A stretch of 64,000 nucleotides of DNA from Mesaphorura yosii (GCA_009869945.1 WIXG01000093.1:1-64000); one strand, 5' to 3'; counted from the stretch's first letter, positions 39,164 through 51,258 are shown. The notes: generated by a model from the letters alone, not told the origin. Numbers and translations: made by a program.

Positions 39164-41251
39164 GGGATGGGAAATCAAAGTGTGACTCAACCAGACAAAA
39201 GTCCAACCAACTTGTCAGACACCGTGTCTATTTTTATGAAATGTAAAGATTACCAACGGAATTCACATAAAATGACTTGACACTTACATATTAACCACAC
39301 ATGCTCCTCCAAGCCCTCGTTGGTGTCACTAAAATGAATCAATTTTGCACATGAATTATCTCTTAAAACTGATTAAACTTACAATCACTGAAGTCGATGA
39401 AGTGTACTACTTACCACAAGAACCAGAGTTCATTGAAAGATCGAAGTATTCGCGCTCGTCGGATTCTCGTTGGAGCTTTGCCTTCCCCGCTTTATTATCA
39501 CCTTATCTATCAGAACTGTTCTATCGAACTGTTTACGACGATTTTAACGAAGCATTAAAATTTTTAATGAAATTGACATACAAAAGTCAGAGTGTTGTGA
39601 GGCTTCTGAGCTTTTGTTTCGTGCGATTTCAAATCCAATAAAAATATTCCCCAACAGCCCAAAGATGGCAAGCATTGTCATACATGAGAAACACGCGTCA
39701 TGCCTGTCAAACTGCTCTCAAAATGATCAAAATTACCTTTAATCGAGTAGTTTGCAGAATTTGCTGCTCGCAAATTACAAATTGCAGTGAACTCAATCAC
39801 ATCTAACAAAGTTAATTGATGCGCGACAAAGTGCAGAGAGCTCGTTGAGTGCTGGAATAATGACAACAACCTGTCAAGTCGGCTTGTAATTACAATGCAA
39901 TCGAAAATCGGCAATCCCAGTCCAAAGCATCTGTGGCCATTCACGCGAAACAAAAATAAACACGCCCGGCCCAGCCCCAAGCATCGAAGTATCGTTAGCA
40001 ATGCAAAGTACTTTTCGAAAGTGGCTCTAATCAAATTAAAGCAGGCATTCTACTTTGGCCATCTCGAATCGAGATTCGAGTAGTCATCGCTCAACACACA
40101 GGCGCTCGGTTGATCCTCATAAAATGAGAACTTAATTTGGCTGCACAATGTCACTGCATTTGTGCATGGCGTGGCTGTGAAGATTACATCATTATTATTC
40201 ACATTTTCACATGAGATGACAAATACAGTTGGCTGCAGAGGCTCAGGCTGAGTGACAGCGAAGCGATGTGAATGCCCTTTCATGAATTCGCAATTCGCAC
40301 ACAATTCCCGACAGAGCGAAACGTAGCACAGATCGGAAACAAATAAAGAAATTCTGCAATCTGCTATTTGCAAGCAGGAGCAGAAAAACGAGTTGGATTT
40401 GAATTACCATTTATCATATGAGAAATGCTGCAAAGTGGTCTCTGTCCTGTACTGCTAAGAGTCATTGTCAACGAGCCGACCAATGCTAAATTAATCTCTG
40501 CGAGGCGAGGCCCGGCTCGGACGACGTAGTGCGAATTGCTAATGAATGAAAATGTATTCTCGTTCTCGAGACTCAGGACGGGATTCCATCGAGTATGATG
40601 AGTCTCGAAATCTCCGCCTCCTCACGCAGCCCTGAGCGAAATGCGAAATGCACTTGTGTCCTGGTCCAGCCAAGTCAAGCCAAGCCCTACCCACCTCGCA
40701 TGCATTGTTGTTGAAATTTGTATTGTTGCTCTACCTGCTGCTCCCAACCTGTCTTATGCTAATGAACGCTAACGCTACCTGTGCACTACGAAACAGCCAA
40801 ATTGTTGGCAGCATCCTCGGCAAAACAGAGCAGCAGAGACTATTGACATCAAGCCCAAGAGTGCTACAGGAGCAATGAGCAATGCACAGCGGACAACACA
40901 TTATTGCCTGCATTAGCACCCTACCAGAAGAGCCTTATCAGAGTTCTGAGTGTCGATAAGAGACTGTTCGATTGTTGGCCACGACACAGCACCACCCCAA
41001 AATCCGAATTCTTTCAGCTGTTTCAGTTTTGGGGTGCTGTGAAGGAGCAGGAAAGTATAAACAGCGGCTGGCCGGGCCGTCACGACCACGTAATTGCGAT
41101 TGGCGATTGTGTACGTGTTTGTGGTGAACCTCAAATTAGCTTAATTAACCTCCGACCTGATCTCGCAATCGTGAAACGTGGCTGTGGCGTGGACGGTGTG
41201 TGCTTGTTTACAAAGTGAAGATCCATAAAAAAGAGTGACTTGTGCATCACG
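39164..41251. promoter_or_regulatory. intergenic region between divergent MED18 and ABCG8-like genes
   Basis: About 2.1 kb with no recognised exon. It must hold the MED18 promoter (left) and the ABCG8-like promoter (right). A TATAAA at 41056-41061 lies about 190 bp before the ABCG8-like ATG and is a possible core promoter. The short ORFs here do not resemble known proteins. Confidence 0.45.
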
Positions 41252-44200
41252 ATGAGTGAAATGTGGGAGTTGCCGCCGACCCACCAGCCTGACCGTCGGT
41301 ACACGACATCGAGCGGGCACCCGGGCGCTGCGGAGGACCTGCATGCGTGGTCGATCTACCGCCAGAACCTCAATTCGGACTTCACCGACTCTGCGCTGGG
41401 GACGGACGAACGCTCGCCGCTGCCGTACGGCAACTTCCAGCTGCGTGAGCAGACGGTGCAGAGCATACTCCGCCACCCGCGCCTCGCACCCCGCTCCGAG
41501 CTAGGCTCCAACATGTACGCCTACCTCAAGTTTGGACTCCCGCGCGTCTTCCCTCCGAACCCGAAGAGCAACACGGGCTACGACTCCAACGAGGAGCACC
41601 AGCACCAGCAACAGAGGAGCCGGAGTCGCATGACCGACCGCGACCACCACCAGCCACCCAGACCCGCCAACGGCAACGGACCCAGCAGGGCGAGGTCAGA
41701 GACCGACCTCCGAGACGGACTCATCCACAACCGCTTCAAAAAGTCAAAGCCAAACGGAGGCTCCGAAAGCAACTTGCTCGAGCAGCGACTCTTCAAGAGC
41801 GGCTCACAAGTAATTAATAATTAAGAGTACCGTCTTAACGATAGCTGTTTTAGTTTCGAATGTCACAGCAGCGGCATATTTTCTTCGTTTCAGTTGTCAC
41901 TGGTTTCAAGGAACTCACGGCCGGCAATCAGCAAAGGGTTCCAGACGCCACAGAGCCTGGAGGACAACAACGGGCTGGAGCCGTACTTCAAGCACCCGCA
42001 CTTTCAAGTGCGAGGCCTCACGTACGAAAGCACCAAGCGAAAAGGCAGAATCCTGGAGGGCATTTCGTTCGACCTGCGGGGCGGTGAGTTGCTGGCGGTC
42101 ATGAGTACGACGACGGGGGAAGGCACGGCGCTCCTCAACATCGTCTCCGGCCACCGCCGGAGCAGCGACCGAATTTCGGGCGAGTTTCTGCTAAACGGCA
42201 ACCCCGTCGCCCTGCAGAGGCTCGCGTCCCGCGTCGCCTTCGTGCGCAACGACTACCGCCTGCATCCCGACATCACCGTCGAGCAGACAATGAAGTACCA
42301 CGCAATGTTCAAACGAAGTGCCAAAGGACAGTCGGAGAAACGCGATCAGGTTAAAAAACACTCCAACCTAAGTCTAAACCAACTGTCTAAGAATTCGATT
42401 CTGAATTTAACTCTTGATTTCTGATTTCTTCGCACGCAGATGAAGATTCTACTCGAAGAGCTCGGCCTCACGGCCGTCCGCCACTGTTTGGTTGAAAGTC
42501 TGACCTCGGCCGAACGCCATCGACTGAGTGTGGCATGCCAGCTGCAGCTCGACACCGAAATTCTGGCTCTGGATCAGGTCACAAAGGGAATGGACATCTT
42601 TGACACCTTCTTCTTGGTGAGTAGTGAGTTGATAAGCGACTGAAATTGAAGCAACTTCTTCCTTTAGAGTTTCGAGCACGTGGAGAACCAAATTCGGTCG
42701 TAAATTACTCTCATGCGCCAATAAATGAATGAGAATGCAGAAATTATGCAGATTAGACGGTGACAGTGACAGTCGGTTTGATATTTGATTGCGGCTTGAC
42801 ATGACTTCAGTTGACATTTCTCATTGTAATCGCAGGTTGAGTATTTGCGTCAGTGGGCCACGCGTCGTGCGAGGATCGTTCTGCTCACAATTCATCCACC
42901 AACCTTCGAGATCTTTTCCATGTTCACGAAGGTGACACTCATCTCGACGGGTCGCACGATGTTCTACGGCCACCGTCGTGAGATGCTGCCGTACTTTGCG
43001 TTCATCGAGTACCCGTGTCCGGGCTTCAAGAACCCGTCCGACTACTACCTCGACCTGGTCACACTGGACGACCTCTCATCGGAAGCCCTGCTGGAGTCGA
43101 GTCAGCGCATCGAGACGCTGGCCGACTCCTACCGGAGGAAGCAGGAGTCCCTCTCCGAGCCGGGCCCTCCCGTCTCGCTCCCCGCGAAGGTCACGAACGC
43201 CAACGTGTTTGGTCAGATCGGAGGGATTTGGATGTACGCGCTGTTCTTCACCTTCCCCTGGAACGTCATCCACTGGGTGCTCCTCATGCTCTTCTCCGCC
43301 GGAATCTCCATCTGCATCGGCACAATTTTCTGGAACGTCCGTCTCCTATTGCCACAGGACCAGAACTCAGTCAACGACCGGCTCGGGATGCAGTGGACCC
43401 TCATGACGCTCACTCCGTGGCCCATTTTGCTCCTCCTCCTCGTCAGAGACAACAAAAGCACGCGTTACGTCGTGCGGGACACGCAGGACCGTCTCTACTC
43501 AAAAGCCATCTACGTCATCGCCAAAGTAAGACCCCAGTTTAAGGCATTTTGCATTCCATTACAGATTGCATGATCGAACGCTAATTTGTGCATGTGCATT
43601 TTGACAGACGTTGATTGAGATTCCGTTCGTGGGCAGCATTTTCCTGGCGTACCTCATTCCGTCGTACGTCATGGCAGGCTTGACAGAAGACCCCAACAAC
43701 TTTTACATTTTTACAGGTTCGTACGCCAAGACTGCTAGCGAATGAATGAAATAAGACAAATAGTAAAGTCATGACTCAACGGCTATCTTGTTTCAGGTTA
43801 CCAGCTGTTGTATTTGTACTCGCTGCGAGTGCTCTCCCTCTCCATCCTCCACCTTTTCTCCAGCCGGATCCTGACCTCCACCAGCGTCGTCGGACTCCTC
43901 TTCCTCGTCCTCTCCCTTCCGGCCGGCTACACAATCCACTCGAACGATCTGGGCGACTGGTGCAGGTGGATTAAATTCATATCCCCGCTGGCGTGGATCC
44001 TCAAACCCGTCATTCATGGGGAAATGAGGAACATCACCGGACTCACCTGCCCCCAAAACCCCGTCCTCCTCGGAGCTGGACAGAGCAACATCATGGTAAG
44101 GCAATATATTGGCCATGACCAACTTCCAAATGATCGAATAGTTGCTGTATACAAGGTTTTAATTGGTGTTTTGACTCCACAGCGCAAGCTGGAGTGCGGA

Positions 44201-44371
44201 CTTCAAAACGGCCCTCACGCACTGGCGCAGTGGGACTTTGCAGACACTTACCCAGTCTGGCTGCCGATTCTGGCGACGGTCGGATTCATTCTCGTCTTTA
44301 AAATCGGGGGTTTCATGGGATTCCTCCTCCGAAGACACGCGCCCGCGCTTCCACCTCCGGAAAAGCCGTGA
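41252..44371 (+). CDS. ABCG8-like half ABC transporter with degenerate ATP-binding motifs
   Basis: This is a plasma-membrane ABCG-family half transporter (NBD first, then membrane domain), closest in character to ABCG8, the sterol-exporter half that pairs with ABCG5. Exons: 41252-41809, 41894-42349, 42440-42616, 42836-43525, 43608-43716, 43797-44095, 44183-44371; all phases close, giving 825 aa. The first 186 residues are a family-atypical polar N-terminal region. Walker A at about 257-264 reads STTTGEGT, without the Lys. The signature at about 359 reads LTSAERHR instead of LSGGE. Walker B at about 379-384 is ILALDQ, with Gln for Glu. A switch-like LLTIHPP remains. About six hydrophobic spans follow (WMYALFFTFPWNVIHW onward). 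The partner is not in this window. Family is confident; the ABCG8 orthology is inferred. Confidence 0.85.
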
Positions 44372-44735
44372 TGCCGTGATTGTGAGAGTAGAAGTTGAAG
44401 TTGTGATTTGCTCATTCCCCACTCCTCCGCCCCCGAACAATGCAAGAGATTATTCAGTGCTCTAGTGTGCTGCAGTGTGCTCGTACCACAATCAAGTTAC
44501 AGATTTTATAGTAACTCTTTTGACAGTGTTAATTTTTGTATGCTCCAATTTTGTATTGTCAAAGTATTTATGTCAAGTTTTCAGTAGACAAGATGAAATT
44601 CTGCGAATTCTGCAGCATGGAATTTTGTGTACGAGATTAAATTCAGCAAATCTTTAGCAATGAATGCGAATGAATTCTCGATTTGGTTGATACAACGCCA
44701 GTGATAAACTGTACCCCGCTCATATTTCTATTGTT
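44372..44735. other. convergent 3' regions of ABCG8-like and PKA-like genes
   Basis: The plus-strand ABCG8-like stop and the minus-strand PKA-like poly(A) signal face each other here. An ATTAAA near 44636 could serve the ABCG8-like transcript. No other gene is visible. Confidence 0.5.
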
Positions 44736-44741
44736 TTTATT
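44736..44741 (-). terminator. poly(A) signal for the PKA-like gene
   Basis: AATAAA on the minus strand, 71 nt downstream of the PKA-like stop codon. Confidence 0.65.
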
Positions 44742-44812
44742 ATTAACTGATTTTGGACAGGACGGTGGCAAATCAGTCGGTTGCTTGCAGCGATTTATAG
44801 CAAGACAGCCGG

Positions 44813-46090
44813 CTAAAAATCCGCGAATTCTTTGGCGTATCGGTCCGACTTGGCCTGTTCGATCTTCTCTTCCTTGTACTCGTCGGGGAAGTTGCCGGTG
44901 TCTCCGGGGCTCTTGACTATGGGCACGACCGGCGGTTCGATCCGCCGTTCGACGACTTCGATCCAGTTTGTGGTGGCGAACCACTTGTGGCCTTTGATGT
45001 CGTTGACGCCGTTGCGGAGGTTGCCGAAGCGCTTGGTGAGGTCGATCTGGATGAGGTTCTGGAGGAGGGCGCGCAGCTCGACGGAGAAGTGCGACGGGTA
45101 CTTGACGCGGCCCGACGTGATCTTCTCGTACGTCTGCATCGGGTCGCTCGACGTGAACGGAGGAGACCCGTGACTCATCTCTGCCAATCAGCAAGAATAA
45201 CTGAATTGATGTAGGGAGTCTGTTTCAGTCTGGCATGTTATCAGATTGGATGATTGGTTTTACCATAAATGAGGATTCCGACCGCCCACCAGTCGACTGC
45301 TTTACTGTAGCCCTTGTTCAGGATTATTTCAGGTGCGAGGTACTCGGGAGTGCCACAGAAGGTCCAGCAGCGCCCGCCCTTGACGCGCCTGCAGAAGCCA
45401 AAGTCGGCCACCTTCACGTAGCCCTTTAATATTTAAATCTTAAGTTAATGTTAATCTGCAGGTAACTTAATTTGCAGTTGTTGAAAATTAAAACCTTTTG
45501 ATCAATAAGGAGATTCTCCGGTTTGAGATCGCGGTAGACGAGTTCCATGTGGTGGAGGTACTCGAAGGCCAGCACCACCTGAGCAGCGTAAAATCTGAAC
45601 CACAAGAAAAACAGGAGCCTTAAGTTTCGTGACCGAAGTGGAAGACAAGCACAAGGAGACTTGCCCACCTTGCCTGATGTTCTGGAAAGTGTCCTTGTCG
45701 GTGGAGGTTCGTGAACATGTCGCCTCCGTTGACAAACTCCATGAGGATGTACAGATTCATAAAGTCCTTGAAGGCGTACTGAAGCGTGACGATGAAGGGA
45801 AAGGCGATGCACTGCAGAATCTTCTTCTCGTTCAGCGCGTGCTCCACTTGCGACAGCTTCACCAGCTTGTGCTTGTCCAGAATCTTCATCGCGAAGAAGT
45901 GCTTTGTCGCCTTATGCTGGCAAAGCACCACCCGCCCGAAGGCGCCAGCTCCCAGCGTCCGTGCTTGGATGAAGTCGTCGAGCGACCCAACCGACTTTGG
46001 AGGATTTCTCCATTTCAGTTCAAACTCCTCCCTCGCCTTGTCCAGCCACTGACGCACGACCTGGAAGTAACGCTCCCTGTCACTCGCCAT
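44813..46090 (-). CDS. divergent cAMP-dependent protein kinase catalytic subunit (AGC kinase)
   Basis: This is a Ser/Thr kinase of the PKA catalytic family. Exons in transcript order: 45669-46090, 45495-45594, 45264-45423, 44813-45180; they sum to 1,050 nt, giving 349 aa, the normal PKA-C length. Seen: glycine loop GAGAFGRV (47-54), Lys69 in AMKILDK, Glu88, YRDLKPEN (161-168), DFGF (181-184), activation segment [13 protein letters not shown], and the C-terminal hydrophobic motif FADF. Departures from standard PKA-C are the activation loop [10 protein letters not shown], one residue longer; the pocket that binds the inhibitor PKI, with GYPPFF replaced by GSPPFT; and the N terminus MASD, without the Gly needed for myristoylation. 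The catalytic residues are intact, so it is probably an active but functionally specialised paralogue. The start was chosen because the upstream frame lacks a better ATG. Confidence 0.88.
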
Positions 46091-46310
46091 CCCACCACCT
46101 GCTGCGGTCTTCCACGGGCACGGATGTCGGCAGTCACGCGACGCAGCAGCCACTCGAACCTCATGTTATTACGAAGTTGGCTTCCTTCAATTACGGCGTC
46201 ACTTTCCTGCTCGTATTCATTCATTACGGGAGGAAAACTATGCTGCGACTGCGGTTACCACCACAATAATTCACAATCTTCACGATTTCACGCATTATTG
46301 AACTCTTCAT
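46091..46310. promoter_or_regulatory. promoter/5' UTR region of the PKA-like gene
   Basis: Only 220 bp separate the PKA-like ATG from the poly(A) signal of the upstream TCF20/RAI1-like gene, so the PKA-like promoter must lie here or inside that gene. No clear TATA box is seen. Confidence 0.4.
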
Positions 46311-46316
46311 TTTATT
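46311..46316 (-). terminator. poly(A) signal for the TCF20/RAI1-like gene
   Basis: AATAAA on the minus strand, 134 nt downstream of the stop codon. Confidence 0.6.
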
Positions 46317-46449
46317 ATGCAAAGTAGTAATGTAAAATAATAGCAATCGAAGGCGGAATCTGCTCCGTCGTATAAAGTGTAAAGACACATCGCCGAAGGA
46401 CAGCTTCCAGATTATTCTAACGGATGTACAAGCTATTTGGTGGCAATAA

Positions 46450-49072
46450 TTAAGTCTGTACTTTAGATACAAATATCCAAGGGGCTTTGCCCTTCGGAGC
46501 CTTCCGGGGACTTGACTCGGGGCTCTGGAGCACGTGCTCTGCATGAGTCGGGCACCTGCTTTTGAAGTTGTTCTCGTTGAGACTCCACTTATTCATGACG
46601 GCACAGGGCAAATGAGCCACCTCGCCGCAGCCGCGTTGCAGGCACCCAATTGTGGCACCCCGCTTCTTGCAAATTGTGCACTCGATTCTCTCGCACTGCC
46701 CCACCGCCTCGGAGAGTCCGTGCAAAGTGCTGCCAATCAGAACGACGCCCGGCGCCCAAACACTGCAGCCTGAAACACAGACATTCACACTCAAGAAATG
46801 CAAGCCTCTATGAATGCGAGCTTCGATTTTTCTTTTAACCACTCACCACTGTGAAGCCAGGTTTCTTTCGCCTTTGGCTGCCCACCGACCAAACGATCAA
46901 CGTAATACGGCCCGAAGAGATCTCCAAGCCCGAAGGAGAATTGCTTAAAATTGCAGAAAACGCAGCGCCAGGGAACCGACTCGTCAAACTCGAAACGGGG
47001 TTTTTCCTGGAACGAAAGTATACGTTGCATGAAGTAAGAGATCGGATTCCTGCGAAATGCGTGATGACTTACAAGGCCAACTCGGATCACAGGCTCCTCT
47101 TCTTCCTCGCCGCCGCGATAGAACTTCACCTTCTCTCTCTTGACCTTCAGTGATGGACCCTTTCGGCCGTGTTCCTTCCGCTCCTTTTTGCCTAGTCGTT
47201 TGCCCACCGTCAAATCCGACTTCTTCACGAACACAGTCGGTACCTTCTGCTTCTTGGCGCCGGCGCAAGGAGTGGCTGTTTTGAGATTGGCCTCGGCAAG
47301 AGCGAGTCGAGCAGCTGCCGACGTGGACGGAATCTCAATCGGAAACTGAACCTGTCGAAACAAACAATGCAAATTAGTACAATCAATCCACAATCTGAGG
47401 GTATCGTATAAGTTTAAACTGCTTTCGACAACTTACAAGCGCCAACTCCTCCTGAGTCGGTTTTGTCTCGTAAGTCTCGTTGACTAATCCAACCACGTAG
47501 TCGATCGTTTCGTTCATCGATTCCTCGGTGGGCCTCGCCAACGCCCTTGACTTCCTTGGGCGTTTGACTTTCGGCGCTTTCGGTCCTTCCACTTCGCTGC
47601 CCACTTTCGGTTTCCGAATTCTAATTCGAGGCGCCTTGATTGCACGCTGCTTCAGCTTCAAGGCAGCTGTCGTCATTTGTGCCTGAACTTCCGCCTCCTT
47701 CTTTGACTTCAGGACCTTCGCGACTTTCGCCCGCACTCGAACTTTGGCAGCCTTCAGTTTTTCGGACGCCGTTGCTTTCAACACTGCAGCAGTGCCGGGA
47801 GACAGCTTGCTCTTCTTCTCCTTTGGGGAAACAACTTCAATCTTCGGAGATTTTGCTGGTGACTGTGACAGCCTTTTCCCGACTGCCAACTTTTTGGGAG
47901 ACGGAGACGGAGCTTTCGGTGCAGGTTCAAGAAGTACTGGCTCGATTTCTACCATTTCTGTCCTAATTTGGATTTCTTTCGATTTGCTAGGTCGTCCTCT
48001 TGGCCGTTTGACAATCGGCGAGGCGGCCACGGTTTCAGGAGTTGCGGTGGCTTGAGGTTCAGTCTTCACAGCCTTCTTCGCAGAACTTGGCTTCTTTGTT
48101 TCTGGTGTCGCAATTGCCGTGTTTACTGGAGTTGCAGCCGGTGGGAGAGGAGGCACGGAAGAATTTAACGGCATTTTGGCCACCGATGCAGGGTCAGGAA
48201 GCGGATTTTTTCTTGGTCGGCCTTTCTTCTTTGGCACTGGTGTTACGGCAGTCACCGCGGCGGTCCCGCTTGGACCAGCCTGTGATTGTATGGCTTCAGC
48301 TGGGGCTGCTGGCAGCGCTGGAGGAGATGCAGAAAAAATAACACTACTAATTGTATCATCGATGGAGTGAGTTAATTGGATGCCCTCCTTTGCTGTGTTA
48401 GATTTCGGTGTGGCTTTGTTTGGTTCCTTTGTCGACTTCTCTTTGAGTTTCCTGACCCGCTTCTTCTTAGGAGCCTGCTGCTGTTGCTTCTTTGCCAACT
48501 CCATTCGCTTTTGCTCCTCCAGCATTTCCCTCATCTTTGCCTTGGTTCTGGCGCCACCACCCATGTTCTAAACAAACGAAACAACAAATTATTATGAATT
48601 ATGAAGCGTTGTGGATAAGTTGAGCTATTTCTGTCAAAATGGGAATTTTTCGAATTACTTTTAATCTTGTAGGAGCCATCTTCGTACGAGTTGCAGAATT
48701 CGGCACGGTTATTGTCGCCGATGTCGACGTTGCGGTCACATTCATGACCCCACTTCCAGTTGAGTATGCTGGGGAGGAAGAACTAACCAGTCTGGCGAGG
48801 TTGACCAAGGGCACAGGCTGTGCTTGATCTGGCGACTGATACGCTTGTTGCTGCTGAAGCGTGTATTGTGGATAATAAGCAGGTTGTGCTTGTTGGAAAC
48901 TTGCAGACCACATCGGCTGCTGCACGTAGTACTGCTGGGGCTGAATGAACGGCTGTATGATCGGCGGCTGATAAATCACCGTCGCCGTCGAGTATTCTTG
49001 AACTGGTGCTTGCTGCGAACTAAATTGTGCTGCTGCTGGGGAGCTGTAAATTGTACCGCTGGCCTCATACAT
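46450..49072 (-). CDS. TCF20/RAI1-like nuclear protein with AT-hooks and extended PHD finger
   Basis: This is probably a chromatin-associated regulator. Coding exons in transcript order: 48659-49072, 47437-48567, 47073-47351, 46847-47006, 46450-46769; phases close, giving 767 aa. The N terminus (1-138) is Gln/Tyr/Pro-rich. A Lys/Ala/Pro-rich middle carries two AT-hook-like cores, GRPRK (about 254-258) and RGRPSK (about 328-333). The C-terminal third holds a Cys/His cluster typical of an ePHD: WRCVFCNF, then FGPYYV, WLHSGCSVWAPGV, CERIECTICKKRGATIGC, HLPCA, CPTH. That order and spacing resemble the vertebrate TCF20 (SPBP)/RAI1 C terminus, where the ePHD binds nucleosomes. A 5' exon ending at 49180 and a 73-nt intron precede the coding start. 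Domain calls are firm; the orthology is inferred. Confidence 0.75.
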
Positions 49073-49106
49073 TCTAAACCCACGGGCATTTAACAGCCCG
49101 ATGTTC

Positions 49107-49610
49107 CTACACAATTAAAGGATCGTCATAAGATATTAACCGATATCAGCGTCAGGGGGAGAGTTGAAAGTCCACTTACGAGTTGTAGGCAGGAAAGCCA
49201 CGCCACGCACGTTGACACCAGGAACTACTTGACTCCACAACAGTGTAGTGTTCAACCCAATCTTAGGCTTCTAACAACCGACGGCCCACGCCTGAATAAT
49301 TATACCCGAACTCGAACCGAATTTACTCGCGCAATCCCTGCAGAGAAATAAGAAATATGATTATGATTCTGTCTCCACCAGCACTCGACTCACTCGTCTA
49401 TGTCAGTAATACGAGCAAAGTCGTAAACAATTTACGATCTCGCACTCAAACACCCGCTGCTGCTTTGCATTCGCCTCCGTCAAGGCGAAGGCGAGAAAGA
49501 GACGCGAAAGACGATTGCCAAGCCTAAAGCTCTGTGTGCCGTCTCATATGGGACGATATGGCTCACAAAGAGTTAACAACGGCATGACGCATAGAATTCG
49601 AACATATAAC
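49107..49610. other. 5' intron, leader exon and promoter of the TCF20/RAI1-like gene
   Basis: A donor (ACTC|GTAAGT, exon end 49180) and an acceptor (exon start 49106) define a short 5' intron on the minus strand. The leader exon remains open in frame for about 25 codons but has no ATG, so it is treated as untranslated. The rest, up to the AATF 3' end, has no gene. Confidence 0.5.
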
Positions 49611-49616
49611 TTCCAT

Positions 49617-49622
49617 TTTATT
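49617..49622 (-). terminator. AATF: poly(A) signal for AATF
   Basis: AATAAA on the minus strand, 84 nt downstream of the AATF stop codon. Confidence 0.65.
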
Positions 49623-49705
49623 AGTCATAAACTCATTCTCGTTAGAAAAACAAAACTACACACGATGGAATCACATAGCCGAATATTCTCAAGCAAAGGC
49701 CTCAA

Positions 49706-51258
49706 TTATGTGCCATTCGTTGCGCTGTCTTGCCCGAACAGCGACCCAAACAACTCTGTGACCGCACTTTCTGTCATTGGACACGCGTCGTACGGTGCCA
49801 TGAAGTTGACGAGTTTAGAGTGCACTTCGTAGCGAATCCTTCGCCCTTTACTCGCTTTGGTGTCGATCTTCCTTTTCATTTTGCTTCTGAGCTTTTGCAG
49901 TTCAAGCCAATGACGACTGAGTTGGCTGGGATCGGACACGTCGGTCGTCTTCCTCTCAATCAGCTCTCGAAGCAGCTGATGGTAGAAATCGTCATCGTCG
50001 TAGATCTCTGCACAGTTGCCATCTTCCACGCCAACGATGCTGTACTCGCTCCGCTTCGTCTGCGTTCTTTTGACCAGTCTCTCTTTGTCCTTCAGAATGT
50101 GCTCGACCTGCTTCAGAATGGGCGTCTTGAAGGAAGAAAAATTCTTCGACAGTGTTTGGGTTTTCTCGTTCCATTTGTGGATCGTGTCATTTCGGAATTG
50201 AACAAACGAACTGAATCGAGAGCTGATTTCTGAGGAGTAGTCGTCAATCCGTGTCCGCTTCCTTGGAACTGCTTCCAGCCTCTCTTCCGCTTCCGCCTCC
50301 TCTGCGTCGTTCCTTTTCCTGGACATTAACTTCCGTGTTTCGGAGTTCGTATCAAAGAGATCGTCTTGGAACTGCAACAGGTTGTCGAGCAGGAGTTTCA
50401 GTGACCTCTGACAGGGAGCAGCTTGGCAAATTGGCTCATCAGTCACCTTTTGATTTACCAATGCACTGTACATTTCGTTCTGTGGCAGCTTGTTGGATTC
50501 GATAAGGATCTTTTGCAGTCTAATTCGAGTTTGCAGAAGCATGTCGAAAATTCCTTCAGAGTTCAGAGGAAAGAAAAGTGAAGAGGATTTCAATCTTTTA
50601 GTCTGCATGCATAAGCTGAAGATATGTCAAAATATTAAACGGTGTTAGCCAACTCACTCAGCTGATTTTGTGTTGCTCGACCCTTGGCGATCTCCTCCTT
50701 TGTGTCACGCCCAGAAATATTGGCCAACAAATTCGACGAGTCCGCATCTTCACCAGATGCGGACGCTTCCGTATCATCCTCATCCCCAGACACGTCCTCG
50801 CCTGAGCTTTCGCCAGCAGCATCATCGTCCCCCTCCTTCTCGTCAGATCCTGATTGCTCCAATTCTTCGCTGTCGCTGTCACTCATGACCTCAGCCTGTT
50901 GATTAATCTCGTCCGAAGCCCTGTCCTCACCGTCCTCGCCCTGCAGGCTCTGGCGACTGACTTTGGATCCCGAGTATCGTTCATCGACATCATCCAGCAA
51001 GTGCACGTTTCGAACACGCAGAGAACTTCGCTTCAGCTGATTGCCATCATCCAATTCGTCGTCGTGGTCCACAACCTTTGCGGTGGTATCTGCAATAACG
51101 AATTCAACGTTATCATTAACCTGCATGCACTGAACGTAACTGTGATAAATGAGTACTTAATGAACACGTAAACTAAACTTACCATCTTCCTCGTCCGAGT
51201 ACAGGAATTCTTGAGGCTGGAAGATTTCAGACAATTTGTCCGAGGCTTTACTGGTCAT
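49706..51258 (-). CDS. AATF: AATF/Che-1 (TRAUB) nucleolar and transcription cofactor
   Basis: AATF works in ribosome biogenesis in the nucleolus and as a transcription cofactor. Exons in transcript order: 51183-51258, 50658-51089, 49706-50553; total 1,356 nt, 451 aa. Residues about 26-170 are strongly acidic (runs of D/E with Ser), typical of the family. The third exon carries RIFDMLLQTRIRLQKIL, aligning with the conserved AATF segment, and the C-terminal TRAUB motif KASKGRRIRYEVHSKLVNFM followed by APYD. The acceptor of exon 3 was placed at CTCTGAAG|GAATTT because only that choice keeps phase and the conserved spacing. The gene starts 245 bp from the oppositely oriented DHX16. Confidence 0.92.

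Noticed and set aside
47008-47072. Unspliced reading SHHAFRRNPISYFMQ within the TCF20/RAI1-like gene
   Set aside because: It is bounded by GTAAGT and a CCAG acceptor, and removing it restores the ePHD-adjacent sequence in phase, so it is an intron.
44643-48341. Plus-strand and alternate-frame ORFs over the PKA-like and TCF20/RAI1-like genes
   Set aside because: They are frame shadows; the minus-strand exon models explain the region with closed phases and conserved domains.
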